This document shows positions 8,461-17,448 of a stretch of 64,000 bases of DNA, one piece after another. A program made the translations under genes and the position numbers. This stretch comes from JACDAL01 sp963849115 (GTDB lineage: Bacteria; Actinomycetota; CADDZG01; WHSQ01), in contig CAWKGK010000003.1 in the NCBI GenBank assembly GCA_963849115.1, positions 143,286-207,285 of the forward strand. The letters are read 5' to 3'. Positions within the stretch are counted from its first letter, which is position 1. The number at the start of each line of letters is the position of its first letter. The notes beneath the pieces are model-generated. The model did not search any database and had not been told where the DNA came from. It saw only the letters and a program-made list of their open reading frames with translations.

Positions 8461-10308
8461 TCAGGGCCTAGGACGCGTGAGGCGCGACTGTCCGGAACTC
8501 TTGGCGGCGCGGAAGCGCTGACTGTGGTCGAGGGTGACCTTACGGAGCCGCACGGTCTTGGGGGTCACCTCGACGCACTCGTCCTCACGGATGAACTCGA
8601 GGGCTTGTTCGAGGGACAGCTCCCGGTGTGGGATGAGCCTGACCAGCTCGTCACTGGTCGAGGAACGCATGTTGGTGAGCTTCTTCTCTTTGGTCGGGTT
8701 CACGTCCATGTCCTCGGAGCGAGCGTTCTCGCCGACGATCATTCCTTCGTACACCTCGATGCCGGGCGGTAGGAACATCGTGCCGCGCTCGGAGAGATTG
8801 GCGAGAGCGAAAGAAGTAGTGGGGCCGCGCCGGTCTGCGACCAGGCTCCCCGTGGGGCGCGTGCGGAGGTCACCGTGCCACGGCTCGTAGCGATCGAACA
8901 CATGGTGGAGCAGTCCGGTTCCACGCGTTTCGGTCATGAACTGTGTTCGGAAGCCGATCAATCCGCGAGCAGGGACGAGATATTCCATCCGGATCCAACC
9001 GGTGCCGTGATTGACAAGGTTCTCCATGCGGCCTTTGCGCAACGCGAGAAGCTGGGTGATGACACCCATGAAGTCTTCTGGCGCGTCGATGGTCAGGCGC
9101 TCGATGGGCTCACACAGCTTCCCGTCTACCTCCTTCGTCACCACCTGCGGTTTGCCAACGGTGAGCTCAAAGTTCTCTCGTCGCATGAGCTCGACCAGGA
9201 TCGCGAGTTGTAACTCGCCGCGGCCTTGAACCTCCCAGGCATCGGGGCGCTCGGTATCGAGCACGCGGATAGAAACATTGCCGACCAGCTCTTGATCGAG
9301 GCGACTCTTCACCTGGCGAGCGGTGACCTTGCCGCCCTCGAGGCCCGCTAGTGGCGAGGTATTGATTCCGATCGTCATCGACAAGCTGGGATCGTCGAAG
9401 TGGCTGACCGGTAGCGGTCGAGGATCCTTCGCGTCCGACAGAGTCTCGCCGATCGTGACTTCGGGCAAGCCAGCGATGGCGAAAATCTCGCCGGGTCCGG
9501 CGCTATCCGCGTCCACCCGCTCAAGAGCCTCTGTCACGTAAAGCTCGGTGATCTTGACCTGTTCGATTGTGTCATCGGCTCGGCACCACGAAACCAGGTC
9601 GCCTTTGTGGATAGTGCCGTGATACATCCTGCAGAGAGCGAGCCGTCCGACGTAGGGAGAAGCATCGAGGTTGGTCACCAAGGCCTGCATGGGGTGCGAA
9701 TCCTCATAGCTCGGGGGCTTGATGCTTTCAAGAAGCACCTCGAACAATGGTTTGAGGTCAGTTCCTTCGACATCGGGATCCATCGATGCCCAGCCGGCTT
9801 TGGCATTGCAGTAGACGATGGGAAACTCGATGTGATGCTCCTGCGCATCGAGGTCGAGGAACAACTCGTAAACCTCGTCAACGACCTCCGAGATGCGAGC
9901 GTCGGGTCTGTCCACCTTGTTGACGACCAGGATGACGGGCAGGTGAGCTTCGAGCGCCTTGCGGAGGACGAAACGCGTCTGCGGCAGGGGGCCCTCACTG
10001 GCATCCACCAGCAGGACCACGCCGTCCACCATCGTGAGACCACGTTCGACCTCGCCACCGAAATCCGCGTGGCCGGGCGTGTCGATGATGTTGATCTTGA
10101 CGTCCCCGTAACGCACCGCGGTGTTCTTTGCGAGGATTGTGATGCCCTTCTCGCGTTCCAAGTCCATAGAGTCCATGACTCGCTCGTTGACATCCTGGTT
10201 CGTACGGAAGGCGCCCGACTGCCACAGCATGGCGTCGACCAAGGTCGTCTTCCCATGGTCCACGTGGGCGACGATGGCTACATTGCGAAGATCTTCCCGT
10301 ACCGGCAT
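8461..10308 (-). CDS. typA: Ribosome-associated GTPase TypA/BipA
   Basis: A 615-residue translational GTPase of the TypA/BipA family, related to EF-G and LepA, which binds the 70S ribosome and supports 50S assembly and stress growth. G1 is AHVDHGKTT at about residues 14-22; the switch I region has EREKGITI; G3 is DTPGHADFG; G4 is NKVDRPDAR. Domain II follows, then a C-terminal region typical of BipA with GFRTQFMTETRGTG and a basic TPKTVRLRK end. Length matches the usual 600-620 residues. The ATG start follows directly from alignment of the NVAIVAHVDHGK opening. It is a housekeeping gene with no apparent operon partners, and the tail beyond TPKTVRLRK is a variable basic extension. Confidence 0.96.
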   Translation of the reverse strand: MPVREDLRNVAIVAHVDHGKTTLVDAMLWQSGAFRTNQDVNERVMDSMDLEREKGITILAKNTAVRYGDVKINIIDTPGHADFGGEVERGLTMVDGVVLLVDASEGPLPQTRFVLRKALEAHLPVILVVNKVDRPDARISEVVDEVYELFLDLDAQEHHIEFPIVYCNAKAGWASMDPDVEGTDLKPLFEVLLESIKPPSYEDSHPMQALVTNLDASPYVGRLALCRMYHGTIHKGDLVSWCRADDTIEQVKITELYVTEALERVDADSAGPGEIFAIAGLPEVTIGETLSDAKDPRPLPVSHFDDPSLSMTIGINTSPLAGLEGGKVTARQVKSRLDQELVGNVSIRVLDTERPDAWEVQGRGELQLAILVELMRRENFELTVGKPQVVTKEVDGKLCEPIERLTIDAPEDFMGVITQLLALRKGRMENLVNHGTGWIRMEYLVPARGLIGFRTQFMTETRGTGLLHHVFDRYEPWHGDLRTRPTGSLVADRRGPTTSFALANLSERGTMFLPPGIEVYEGMIVGENARSEDMDVNPTKEKKLTNMRSSTSDELVRLIPHRELSLEQALEFIREDECVEVTPKTVRLRKVTLDHSQRFRAAKSSGQSRLTRPRP

Positions 10309-10545
10309 AGCACCAACTATGCCAGCCCCTCAACGGCTGTCCGTCTATGCACCAGCCCGTTTCGAGCACCTAAAGGGGATGCTCAGAGAAGCACAGGATT
10401 GTACCGGAAGGCAGATCGGGCGGATTCTCGACAACCCGGCCTATGTGGGGCGGTGCGTCCTTACGGCGAGGGCGTGGCGGGACCTGGGAGCGATCGGCTC
10501 TCACTGCGGCAACGGACCCCTAAGCCCACCTCCTAGACTCTGGGT

Positions 10546-13398
10546 GTGAGGAAGACCATCACCGCGGTATTCACGGACCTTGTGGGATCGACTGCCCTGG
10601 GCGAGCGACTCGATCCGGAAGTGACCCGGGCCGTGATGGAGCGCTACTACGAGAATATGCGAGTGATCCTCGAGGGCCACGGCGGGACGGTTCAAAAGTT
10701 CATCGGCGATGCCGTCGTCGGTTTCTTTGGCATCCCGATCGTCCACGAGGACGACGCCCTGCGGGCCGTGAAGGCCGCGGTCGAGATGCGATCCGCCTTG
10801 CAGAAGCTCAATGCCGAGCTGGAACGTTTTTGGGGTGTCAAGCTCTCCATCCGCACCGGGATAAACACCGGCGAGGTCGTGGTCGATGATTCGAGTCTAG
10901 GTGGAAGCCTTGCGATCGGTGACGCCATCAATGTCGCGGCCCGCTTGGAGCAGGCGGCGGAGCCGGGCGAGATACTGCTCGGCCTCGAAACCTACCGGCT
11001 CGTCAGAGGGGCGGTGAGGGTTGAGCCTCAGACCACTGTCGACCTCAAGGGCAAGTCCCGTGCAGTGACCGCGTTCTGTCTCATGGAGGTCGTCGAGGGC
11101 GCACCTGCGATCCCCCGCCGGTTCGACACGCCGATGATTGGGAGAAGGCGTGAGCTCGGGAGTCTCGATCGCCTTCTAGGCGAGGCGATTGATAACAAGG
11201 GATCCAGGATATGCACGGTGCTCGGCGGCCCCGGAGTTGGAAAGTCCCGTCTAGCCCACGAATGGGTCCGATCCGTCGAGGACCGGGCTTCTGTGCTAAC
11301 TGGCCGCTGCCTCTCCTACGGCGAGGGCACGACTTTTCAGCCGCTCATTGAGATGCTGGGCTTTCTGCCAGAGTCTCTCGAAGTCGAGGAAATATTCATC
11401 AACGTTCGCGACCGCTTTGAGTCCCTGGCTGCTGAGCGGTCGCTCGTCGCCGTGTTCGACGACCTTCACTGGGCCGAGCCGACGTTGCTCGACCTCATTG
11501 GCTACCTCGCCACGGTGCTGCAAGGTTTGCCGCTGCTCTGTGTCTGCCTTGCTCGGCCGGACTTCCAGCCCCCCTGGGAGGGTGAACGCATCCTACTCTC
11601 GCCCCTTCCTCGGGCCGAGGCCGCGGAGTTGGTACGCGGACTTTCGGGAGAGCTTTCCGAGGAGCAGGAAGTCCTGATCCTTCAGCGCGCCGAGGGCAAC
11701 CCCCTCTATCTCGAGCAGATGCTCGCCATGCTGGCCGAGGATAGCTCCTTCGAAGTGCCGCCTTCCATTCAGGTCCTCATCTCGGCGAGGCTCGATCGCC
11801 TTCCCTCAGACGAGCTAAGGCTCGCACAGCGAGCATCGGTGGTGGGCCGAGGCTTCTCCAGAAGCTCTCTCGTGGCCCTTTCTCCGCCAGGGACCGAGGT
11901 CAGCGCAACATTGCAGCGTCTCATGCGTAAGGACCTTCTGGAGTCCCACCGATCGAACGGCGCTGACGAGTTGCACTTCAAGCACGCGCTCATCCGGGAT
12001 GGCGCCTATGCGTCGCTTGCGAAATCCGAGAGAGCATCGCTCCACGCGCGACTGGCAGGTTGGCTCGCTGAGAAGGCCGGGGCGGAGGAGGTGATCGGCT
12101 TCCACTTCGAGCAGGCTTTCCGGCATCGCACGGAGATCGGGCCGGCCGATGAGAAGGCGCGCGCGCTTGCGAGCGAGGGTGCCCGCAGATTGCGGATCGC
12201 TGGACGGCGGGCGCTCGATCAGGGAGATCTCCCAGCTGCGGTCAACCTGCTAGGTCGCTCCTTTGCCTTAGAGGTTCCGGAGAATCGTGAGTACACGTTG
12301 CTGTCCATCGCATTTGCATCGGCTCTGGTCGGGACCGGCGACCTCGAACGGGCCGCAAAGACACTAGAGCGCGCCGTCGCCGATGCAAACGATCCCGTCC
12401 TGCGGTTTCATGCGCGGCTCGAGCTCACGGTCGTGCGAACGACCGCCGGCCTCCTCACCGACAGTGAAGAGCTTAGGCGCATCGCCGAGGAAGCCATGCA
12501 AGTCTTTGAGAACGCCGGTTACGACCTTGGATTGGCCGCTGCGTGGAGCGCAGTTGGATTGTTTCATCACAACGCGGTCCGAGTGGAGCCTCGGCATGAG
12601 GCCTACGAACGGGCCCTTGACTACGCCCGTCGGGCGCAAGATAGTCGGCTCCAGAGACAGCTGATCATGCGCCTCACACAAGGACTCGAGTGGGGGCCGA
12701 TGCCGGTCTCGGACGCGCTCCGCTACTGCAAGGAGCTGCTCGACGAGTGTCGGGGGGATGTTTTTGTCGAGGCGGCTTGCTACGTGGCTCTTGGCGTTAT
12801 GACCGCGATGACCGGAGAGTTCAACGAGGGACGAGCTCTGGTCGAGAGGGCGCATCGGACATGGAGTGAGTTCGGGGACACCATCGGAATCCTGCGCGCC
12901 TCTGAGTCGCGGCGTGGCGTTGAGATGCTCGCCGGAAACTTCGTGGCGGCCGAAGAAGAGACTCGCCGAGCCCTGAAACGGCTCGAGAACATTGGCGACA
13001 GGGGTGGGCATGCGAGCCGAGCGGGTTTTCTGGGTGAGGCGCTGGTGGCCCAGGGCAGGTTCGAGGAGGCCGAGCACTACGCGCTCTTGTGCCGAGAGGG
13101 CGCTCCCCAGGACGACGTCGAGGCGCAGGCATTGTGGCGTCAGGTGCTGGCGCGCGTCCTTGCCCACAAGGGTGATCTGGAACGGGCCGGCCGGCTCGCC
13201 GCTGAGGCCGTGGCTCGTGCCGAGCTGACCGACGCGTTCTCCTGGCACGCTTCGTTGCTGCTGAACCAAGCCGAAGTCCTGAGCATGGCCGGCCACACAC
13301 ATGAGGCGAAACTGGTCGCTCGCAGGGCCCTACGCTTGTTCGAGCGGAAGGGAGACCTCGTGGGCGCGGCCCGAGCTCGCAACACGTTTGGGGCTTGA
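10546..13398 (+). CDS. Class III nucleotide cyclase fused to AAA/TPR-type ATPase
   Basis: A 950-residue cytoplasmic regulator-like protein starting at GTG. Residues about 3-180 are a class III adenylate/guanylate cyclase domain with both metal-binding aspartates, D11 (FTDLVGSTALGERL) and D55 (KFIGDAVVGFFG), and a NVAARLEQAA segment that supplies catalytic contacts. The preceding lysine K51 favours ATP as substrate, by family precedent. Residues about 205-480 are an AAA/NACHT-like ATPase with Walker A GGPGVGKS (227-234) and a Walker B of AVFDDLHWAEPTLLDLI (from about residue 303). The last 400 residues are helical TPR-like repeats. This architecture is common in Actinomycetota and is often a signalling or multidomain transcription-linked protein, but no DNA-binding domain is present here. 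A decayed relative of the ATPase part lies at 40690-40830. Confidence 0.9.
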   Translation: MRKTITAVFTDLVGSTALGERLDPEVTRAVMERYYENMRVILEGHGGTVQKFIGDAVVGFFGIPIVHEDDALRAVKAAVEMRSALQKLNAELERFWGVKLSIRTGINTGEVVVDDSSLGGSLAIGDAINVAARLEQAAEPGEILLGLETYRLVRGAVRVEPQTTVDLKGKSRAVTAFCLMEVVEGAPAIPRRFDTPMIGRRRELGSLDRLLGEAIDNKGSRICTVLGGPGVGKSRLAHEWVRSVEDRASVLTGRCLSYGEGTTFQPLIEMLGFLPESLEVEEIFINVRDRFESLAAERSLVAVFDDLHWAEPTLLDLIGYLATVLQGLPLLCVCLARPDFQPPWEGERILLSPLPRAEAAELVRGLSGELSEEQEVLILQRAEGNPLYLEQMLAMLAEDSSFEVPPSIQVLISARLDRLPSDELRLAQRASVVGRGFSRSSLVALSPPGTEVSATLQRLMRKDLLESHRSNGADELHFKHALIRDGAYASLAKSERASLHARLAGWLAEKAGAEEVIGFHFEQAFRHRTEIGPADEKARALASEGARRLRIAGRRALDQGDLPAAVNLLGRSFALEVPENREYTLLSIAFASALVGTGDLERAAKTLERAVADANDPVLRFHARLELTVVRTTAGLLTDSEELRRIAEEAMQVFENAGYDLGLAAAWSAVGLFHHNAVRVEPRHEAYERALDYARRAQDSRLQRQLIMRLTQGLEWGPMPVSDALRYCKELLDECRGDVFVEAACYVALGVMTAMTGEFNEGRALVERAHRTWSEFGDTIGILRASESRRGVEMLAGNFVAAEEETRRALKRLENIGDRGGHASRAGFLGEALVAQGRFEEAEHYALLCREGAPQDDVEAQALWRQVLARVLAHKGDLERAGRLAAEAVARAELTDAFSWHASLLLNQAEVLSMAGHTHEAKLVARRALRLFERKGDLVGAARARNTFGA

Positions 13399-13659
13399 GC
13401 GCCAGATCACCCGCACCAGTAAACATCGTCATCTCCCGCTAGAACGATTACATCGGACTGCCGAGTGCCCTCTGGTTATCGTCCCCCTTAGTCCCAACTG
13501 TGTTGCCACTTTGCCAAAGGTACTTGTCCCAGGCGCTACGTCCCCCTGTAGGGCGAGCGAGCGGCCCGATAAGCACCTCGTGCTTGCTTTGCCGATTACT
13601 TATTGGGCGTCGTCAGGTCTACACCACGAAGGGTTGGACCTTAAGAAGAAGGGGGTGCC

Positions 13660-14229
13660 ATGGCCAAAGTAGAGGCTAACATCTCGATGTCGCTGGACGG
13701 CTTCGTCACCGGCCCGAACCTCAACCAGTACCCCGGACTGGGTGAGGGCGGCGATGTCCTACATGCCTGGACCGACGAGAGTCGGGCTATGGACTTCGCC
13801 TTCGGAGAGGAGCGCCATATCGCCGGGTCGGTCATCACTAGTCGGAAGGTGTATGACGAGACCGGAGGCTGGGGCGACGAGGACGGGTTCTACCGGATGC
13901 CGGTGTTCGTGGTCACACACCGCCCGCACGACGTGGTCGTGAAGGGAGAGACCACGTTCACGTTCGTCACCGAGGGCATCAAGCCCGCCGTCGAGCAGGC
14001 GACCGCGGCCGCTGGGGACAAGCTGGTGCACATCATGGGTGGGGCCAGCATCATCCAGCAGGCGCTGACGGCCGGGTTCGTCGACGAGCTGTTCCTGCAT
14101 GTCGCCCCGGTGATCCTGAACCACGGTACCCGGCTGTTCGAACAGCTCGGCGGTCCGATCCAACTGGAGCGGGTCGAGGTGATCGAGTCCCGCCACGCCA
14201 CTCACCTGCGGTATCGGATCCTGAAGTAG
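13660..14229 (+). CDS. Dihydrofolate reductase-family (RibD C-terminal-like) protein
   Basis: A 189-residue protein of the DHFR/RibD C-terminal superfamily, which uses NADPH to reduce pteridine, flavin-precursor or other substrates. It opens with MAKVEANISMSLDGFVTGPN, the family signature with an early SLDGF motif. It then has GSVITSRKVYDE, PVFVVTHRP, a GGASIIQQAL nucleotide-binding loop and a LFLHVAPVILNHGTRLF strand near the C-terminus. These stand-alone homologues (YyaP/YwjB type) are widespread in actinobacteria and usually uncharacterised; true folate activity is unlikely. A purine-rich AAGAAGAAGGGGG tract sits upstream of ATG 13660. The 260 bases before it contain no supported gene. Confidence 0.9.
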   Translation: MAKVEANISMSLDGFVTGPNLNQYPGLGEGGDVLHAWTDESRAMDFAFGEERHIAGSVITSRKVYDETGGWGDEDGFYRMPVFVVTHRPHDVVVKGETTFTFVTEGIKPAVEQATAAAGDKLVHIMGGASIIQQALTAGFVDELFLHVAPVILNHGTRLFEQLGGPIQLERVEVIESRHATHLRYRILK

Positions 14230-14472
14230 CGCGTCGGTCGAGCCCGGGTACGCCGTCAGCGGTGGCCGGTGCTGCTTCGACCCGGCGCTGGCGCTGGAGT
14301 CCCTGCAGAATCAGGCCGTTTGAGGCACATCGGTCATCAAGAGCGGCCCGTGTCGGCCGATCCACCTCGACGGTCCCCGCCAGTTCCAAAGGCCTTCAGT
14401 GAGTGCATCAGCCCCAGCCCTTCGTCGACGGTTAGCGTCGAGTATCTCGACGGCCACAGTCAGGGGGAGCCC

Positions 14473-14829
14473 ATGAGAATCAGGCAAGTCGTTATCGGCT
14501 CGAATAACCCCTATCCTCTTGCCGAGTTCTGGAGCCTCGCCACGGGCCGCGAGGTGACGGGAAAGGCCAATCCCTACCTTGTCCTTGAGGACCCTGCAAG
14601 ACAGGACGTCACGCTGCTGATCCAGCGAGTGGACGACGACATCAAACCCGGCAAGAACCCCGTGCATATCGACCTCTTCGCCCCGAACCCCGAGGAGGAA
14701 GCTCGCCGCCTGGTTGCGGCTGGCGCGGCGCGCGTGAGTACACGGAAGCTTCCCCGTAAGTTGATCGTCCTCGACGACCCCCAAGGCAATGTCTTTTGCC
14801 TGATCGACTTGGGTCCAAAGGAGCTGTGA
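14473..14829 (+). CDS. VOC-family protein
   Basis: A 118-residue single-domain vicinal-oxygen-chelate protein. ATG 14473 follows an AGGGGGAG ribosome site; the frame is open upstream but shows no coding character. Recognisable elements are the opening beta strand IRQVVIGSNNPYPLAEFW, NPVHIDLFAPNPEEEARRLVAAGA in the middle, and the ending IVLDDPQGNVFCLIDLG, which is the usual C-terminal VOC signature (DPxGNxFCL). Single-module members dimerise to form two active sites. They include glyoxalases, fosfomycin-resistance and unknown enzymes, and the substrate is not evident. No co-transcribed partner is apparent. Confidence 0.85.
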   Translation: MRIRQVVIGSNNPYPLAEFWSLATGREVTGKANPYLVLEDPARQDVTLLIQRVDDDIKPGKNPVHIDLFAPNPEEEARRLVAAGAARVSTRKLPRKLIVLDDPQGNVFCLIDLGPKEL

Positions 14830-15007
14830 CACGTCGACATCCCAGGCTCAACCATGCCGGACCATCTGAGCAATGAGGTCGTTCGTTTCCACTCGAGCTA
14901 AGGGATCCTTCCGAGGTCCTCATCGACACGTCCCCGAACCTGACGATGAGCCCTTTCCCTGTCATCGGCCTTCATGGTGCATCCCGATCCGGTCGCCCCT
15001 CGTTTGT

Positions 15008-15463
15008 TTATTGAGGCTTGGAGCCCTTCGTTTCCGTCTCTGCGCCACCGCCCATCCATGCTTCCAAAGGGACTCTGCGATAGATGTGCCCTCGTCTCTT
15101 GACTGGCTCGAGCAGGGCCCTGTCCTCATCGTCGAACGCGTCGGGCGACCCTTGGGAAGAACTTGGGACCACCAGATAGTCGAGGCTGCTCCGGACTTCG
15201 GGATGCATGAAGTAGGCAGTGGCGACCGTAGCGGTCAAGAGATCGAATGCTCTTGGAGATCTCTCTCGAAGGTCGCTAAGCGCTCGGTGGGGATCTTCGC
15301 CTCCCACTTCTTGCAGCGCGTTTGCAATATCCGGAAGGATGTCAGGCCGAAGGGTCAATACATTGTCCAGGAGAGGCCCAGCTACTCCAGCCTCGCTTGC
15401 GGACAGGTGTCCATCTCCTGCGGGAATGAGGACGTCGGCCAGTCGCTCCAATCTCTGCCTCAT
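15008..15463 (-). CDS. Small protein resembling gluconate 2-dehydrogenase subunit 3
   Basis: A 151-residue protein starting at ATG 15463 (MRQRLERLADVLIP). The motif R-L-x-x-L-A-D-V-L-I-P-A-G-D-G near the start and a helix with FDLLTATVATAYFMHPEV near residue 100 resemble the small subunit of gluconate 2-dehydrogenase-like oxidoreductases. That subunit normally sits next to a GMC-type flavoprotein. No flavoprotein partner gene lies next to it here and there is no Tat signal, so the gene is an orphan or its partner is elsewhere. The C-terminal 40 residues are charged and probably disordered. The frame is open 36 codons further upstream but that part is arginine-rich and unconvincing. Assignment rests on motif resemblance only. 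Confidence 0.6.
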   Translation of the reverse strand: MRQRLERLADVLIPAGDGHLSASEAGVAGPLLDNVLTLRPDILPDIANALQEVGGEDPHRALSDLRERSPRAFDLLTATVATAYFMHPEVRSSLDYLVVPSSSQGSPDAFDDEDRALLEPVKRRGHIYRRVPLEAWMGGGAETETKGSKPQ

Positions 15464-15593
15464 GCTGTTGTTATCAGCCCGATCCTGGAGGCGGAGATTA
15501 TTCCGAGTGTGGAACGAATCGTCACAGAGGTCGAGAAGCTGGCGGGGACGTGATGGCCTCGGGCGAGTCACTTCGTGCGAGGTCGGCGGAATC

Positions 15594-15836
15594 GTGACAG
15601 AAGAGACCTTCTACCTTCCGAAGCTCGGGATGCAGATGCAGGAGGCGACCATCGTGACCTGGCTCAAGCATCCGGGAGATGCCGTGGCTCCGGGCGAGGC
15701 GTTGTGTGTGATCGAGACCGATAAGCTCGAGACAGAGCTCGAGGCCGAGGTCGCGGGGACGCTTTCGCGGGTGGAGGTGGCGGAGGGCTCGACGGTTCCG
15801 GTGGGGACCATCCTAGCGGTCATCGAGCAGCCCTAG
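15594..15836 (+). CDS. Stand-alone lipoyl/biotinyl-carrier domain protein
   Basis: An 80-residue protein beginning at GTG 15594 that is almost entirely one lipoyl domain as found at the N-terminus of E2 subunits of 2-oxoacid dehydrogenases. The opening FYLPKLGMQMQEATIVTWLK and the swinging-arm hairpin with VIETDKLETELEAE are diagnostic; the lysine in E-T-D-K-L is the predicted lipoylation site. It then ends with GTILAVIEQP. No E2 catalytic domain, E1 or E3 gene is nearby and the gene stops cleanly after the domain, so it is either a free carrier protein or a remnant of a longer E2. The short length of many such actinobacterial genes supports a genuine stand-alone protein. Confidence 0.82.
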   Translation: MTEETFYLPKLGMQMQEATIVTWLKHPGDAVAPGEALCVIETDKLETELEAEVAGTLSRVEVAEGSTVPVGTILAVIEQP

Positions 15837-16055
15837 AGGCCTGGGCCGAGATCTACTTCTCGAGCCTGGTAGCAGCGGGCCAACGCTCACCCCTGGACTC
15901 ACAATGATTGGGGAAAGACGTTATCCGGAGCTCCTAGCGCCTGCTCTCGCCCAACCCCCTAAGGATGTTGCAATCGGCAACCAGTGTCCAAGCCGGCCAC
16001 CCGCGCGCGCCTAGAAACGCCTCTCGGTTCTCCTACCTGACATAGGATCGCCACC

Positions 16056-16391
16056 GTGGCGTACGACGAGGCCCTCGCGAATCGCATACGCGAATTGCTG
16101 GCCGGCGAATCCGATGTGAGCGAGAAGAGGATGTTCGGCGGGCTCGCCTTTCTCATCGGCGGCAACATGGTCGTCGCGGCAAGCGGCCAGGGTGGTGTGT
16201 TGGTTCGCGTCGACCCGGCTCTGTCGGACTCGCTTGTGGCGACGACGAACGCTCGCCTAATGGAAATGCGCGGGCGACAGATGAAAGGGTGGCTGCGAGT
16301 CGACGCGGAGGACGTCCGCACCAAGCGCGAGCTTGCGAACTGGGTCGAGCTCGGGACGGCGTACACCCGCTCGCTACCTGCGAAGCGATGA
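16056..16391 (+). CDS. TfoX N-terminal domain protein
   Basis: A 111-residue protein consisting of a TfoX/Sxy N-terminal domain. It starts at GTG 16056 with VAYDEALANRIRELLA, followed by EKRMFGGLAFLIGGNMVV, the hallmark of the family, and a C-terminal segment with MKGWLRV and RELANWVELG. In Gammaproteobacteria TfoX controls competence, but short actinobacterial homologues with only this domain have no established role, so no competence function should be inferred. The gene is isolated, flanked by about 200 bases of apparently empty DNA on each side. Confidence 0.88.
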   Translation: MAYDEALANRIRELLAGESDVSEKRMFGGLAFLIGGNMVVAASGQGGVLVRVDPALSDSLVATTNARLMEMRGRQMKGWLRVDAEDVRTKRELANWVELGTAYTRSLPAKR

Positions 16392-16611
16392 GCCGCGCTG
16401 GAGACGGAGGCGTGACGTGGGCCTGGCATGTTCTCTTTGAGTACGAAGGGTCTTCTGGCATAGCGCGATCCTCCTGAGCATGTAATCTGCCCGGGGAGCC
16501 TGTCCCGAGGCACAGGAAGTGAGAGCGTCACGACTACCGAATCTGAAGCAGCGTCAGGTGGAATTGACCTGTTGGCGTAGTCGAGAGTAGGGGTGTTGGA
16601 CACACCGCCCG

Positions 16612-17319
16612 TTACTCGTTCGGCTTGACGGCGACGAGACGCTCGACAACTCCTGCTCGCATCCTATCCTGCTCCTGGATGTCGAGGCCTTCATCTCTCA
16701 CATGTTCCGAAGGTCGACGTGTCATGTACTCACCTTCGGTCCGCGACGTCACGGCCTCGAGCAGGCGCTGGAACCAAAGAATAGGTTTCACGGAGCTCCG
16801 GATGTGGTCGACGAATATGAGGTGTCCTGCCGGCTTAATGACGCGCTTCATTTCAGAGATGGCTCGAATCTCATCGGGAACGCTGCACAGCGAATACGTG
16901 CAGACGACCGTGTCAAAGCTCGTGTCGGGGAAAGGAAGTGCCTGTGCATCGCCCTCCTTGAGTTCGACCAGCCGGCCAAGCTTCGCGGCCCGGCTCCGAG
17001 CAAGCTCCAGCATTTCGGGACTGAGGTCGAGTCCCGTCAAGCGAACGTCGGATGGGTAGTGGGGAAGATTCAAACCCGTACCGATGGCAACCTCGAGGGT
17101 GTCTCCGGTGGCACGCGAGCACGCCCAGGCTCTGTGTTCCGACCCAAATAGGCGTCTCTCGCAGAATCCCATCTGCTTGTCGAACCTAGGAGCGTCTTTG
17201 GCGTAGGCACGACGTCGGAGCTGATTGGCCTCGGCTCGTTCGGCTGGAGAAAGAGATCGGTCCGTCACGACCCCAGTCTCCCCCAGAACTGCAGTTACCC
17301 TGATTTGGGCAGCCTTCAA
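16612..17319 (-). CDS. Class I SAM-dependent methyltransferase
   Basis: A methyltransferase of up to 235 residues. The AdoMet-binding motifs are clear: motif I TLEVAIGTGLNLPHY, acidic loop LTGLDLSPEMLELAR, EGDAQALPFPDTSFDTVVCTYSLC (motifs II-III) and RVIKPAGHLIFVDH (post-motif). The C-terminal GLDIQEQDRMRAGVVERLVA fits small-molecule or UbiE-like enzymes (Methyltransf_11/25). Start is uncertain: ATG 17319 has GGGGATGGGG upstream, whereas GTG 17268 has GGGGGAG about 9 bases upstream and begins closer to the conserved region. The substrate cannot be inferred. There is no operon partner; the next upstream gene on this strand begins beyond 17448. Confidence 0.88.
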   Translation of the reverse strand: MKAAQIRVTAVLGETGVVTDRSLSPAERAEANQLRRRAYAKDAPRFDKQMGFCERRLFGSEHRAWACSRATGDTLEVAIGTGLNLPHYPSDVRLTGLDLSPEMLELARSRAAKLGRLVELKEGDAQALPFPDTSFDTVVCTYSLCSVPDEIRAISEMKRVIKPAGHLIFVDHIRSSVKPILWFQRLLEAVTSRTEGEYMTRRPSEHVRDEGLDIQEQDRMRAGVVERLVAVKPNE

Positions 17320-17448
17320 TAGACATCCCCATCCCCTTACGTAACCGATAAGGCTGAGGCCAAGAGACTATGACGCGCGCCGAGAGGCGACGGCGGCTAG
17401 GATTGAGCCCAGAGATTTTGATCGCAACAGCCATCGATGTCCAGCAGA

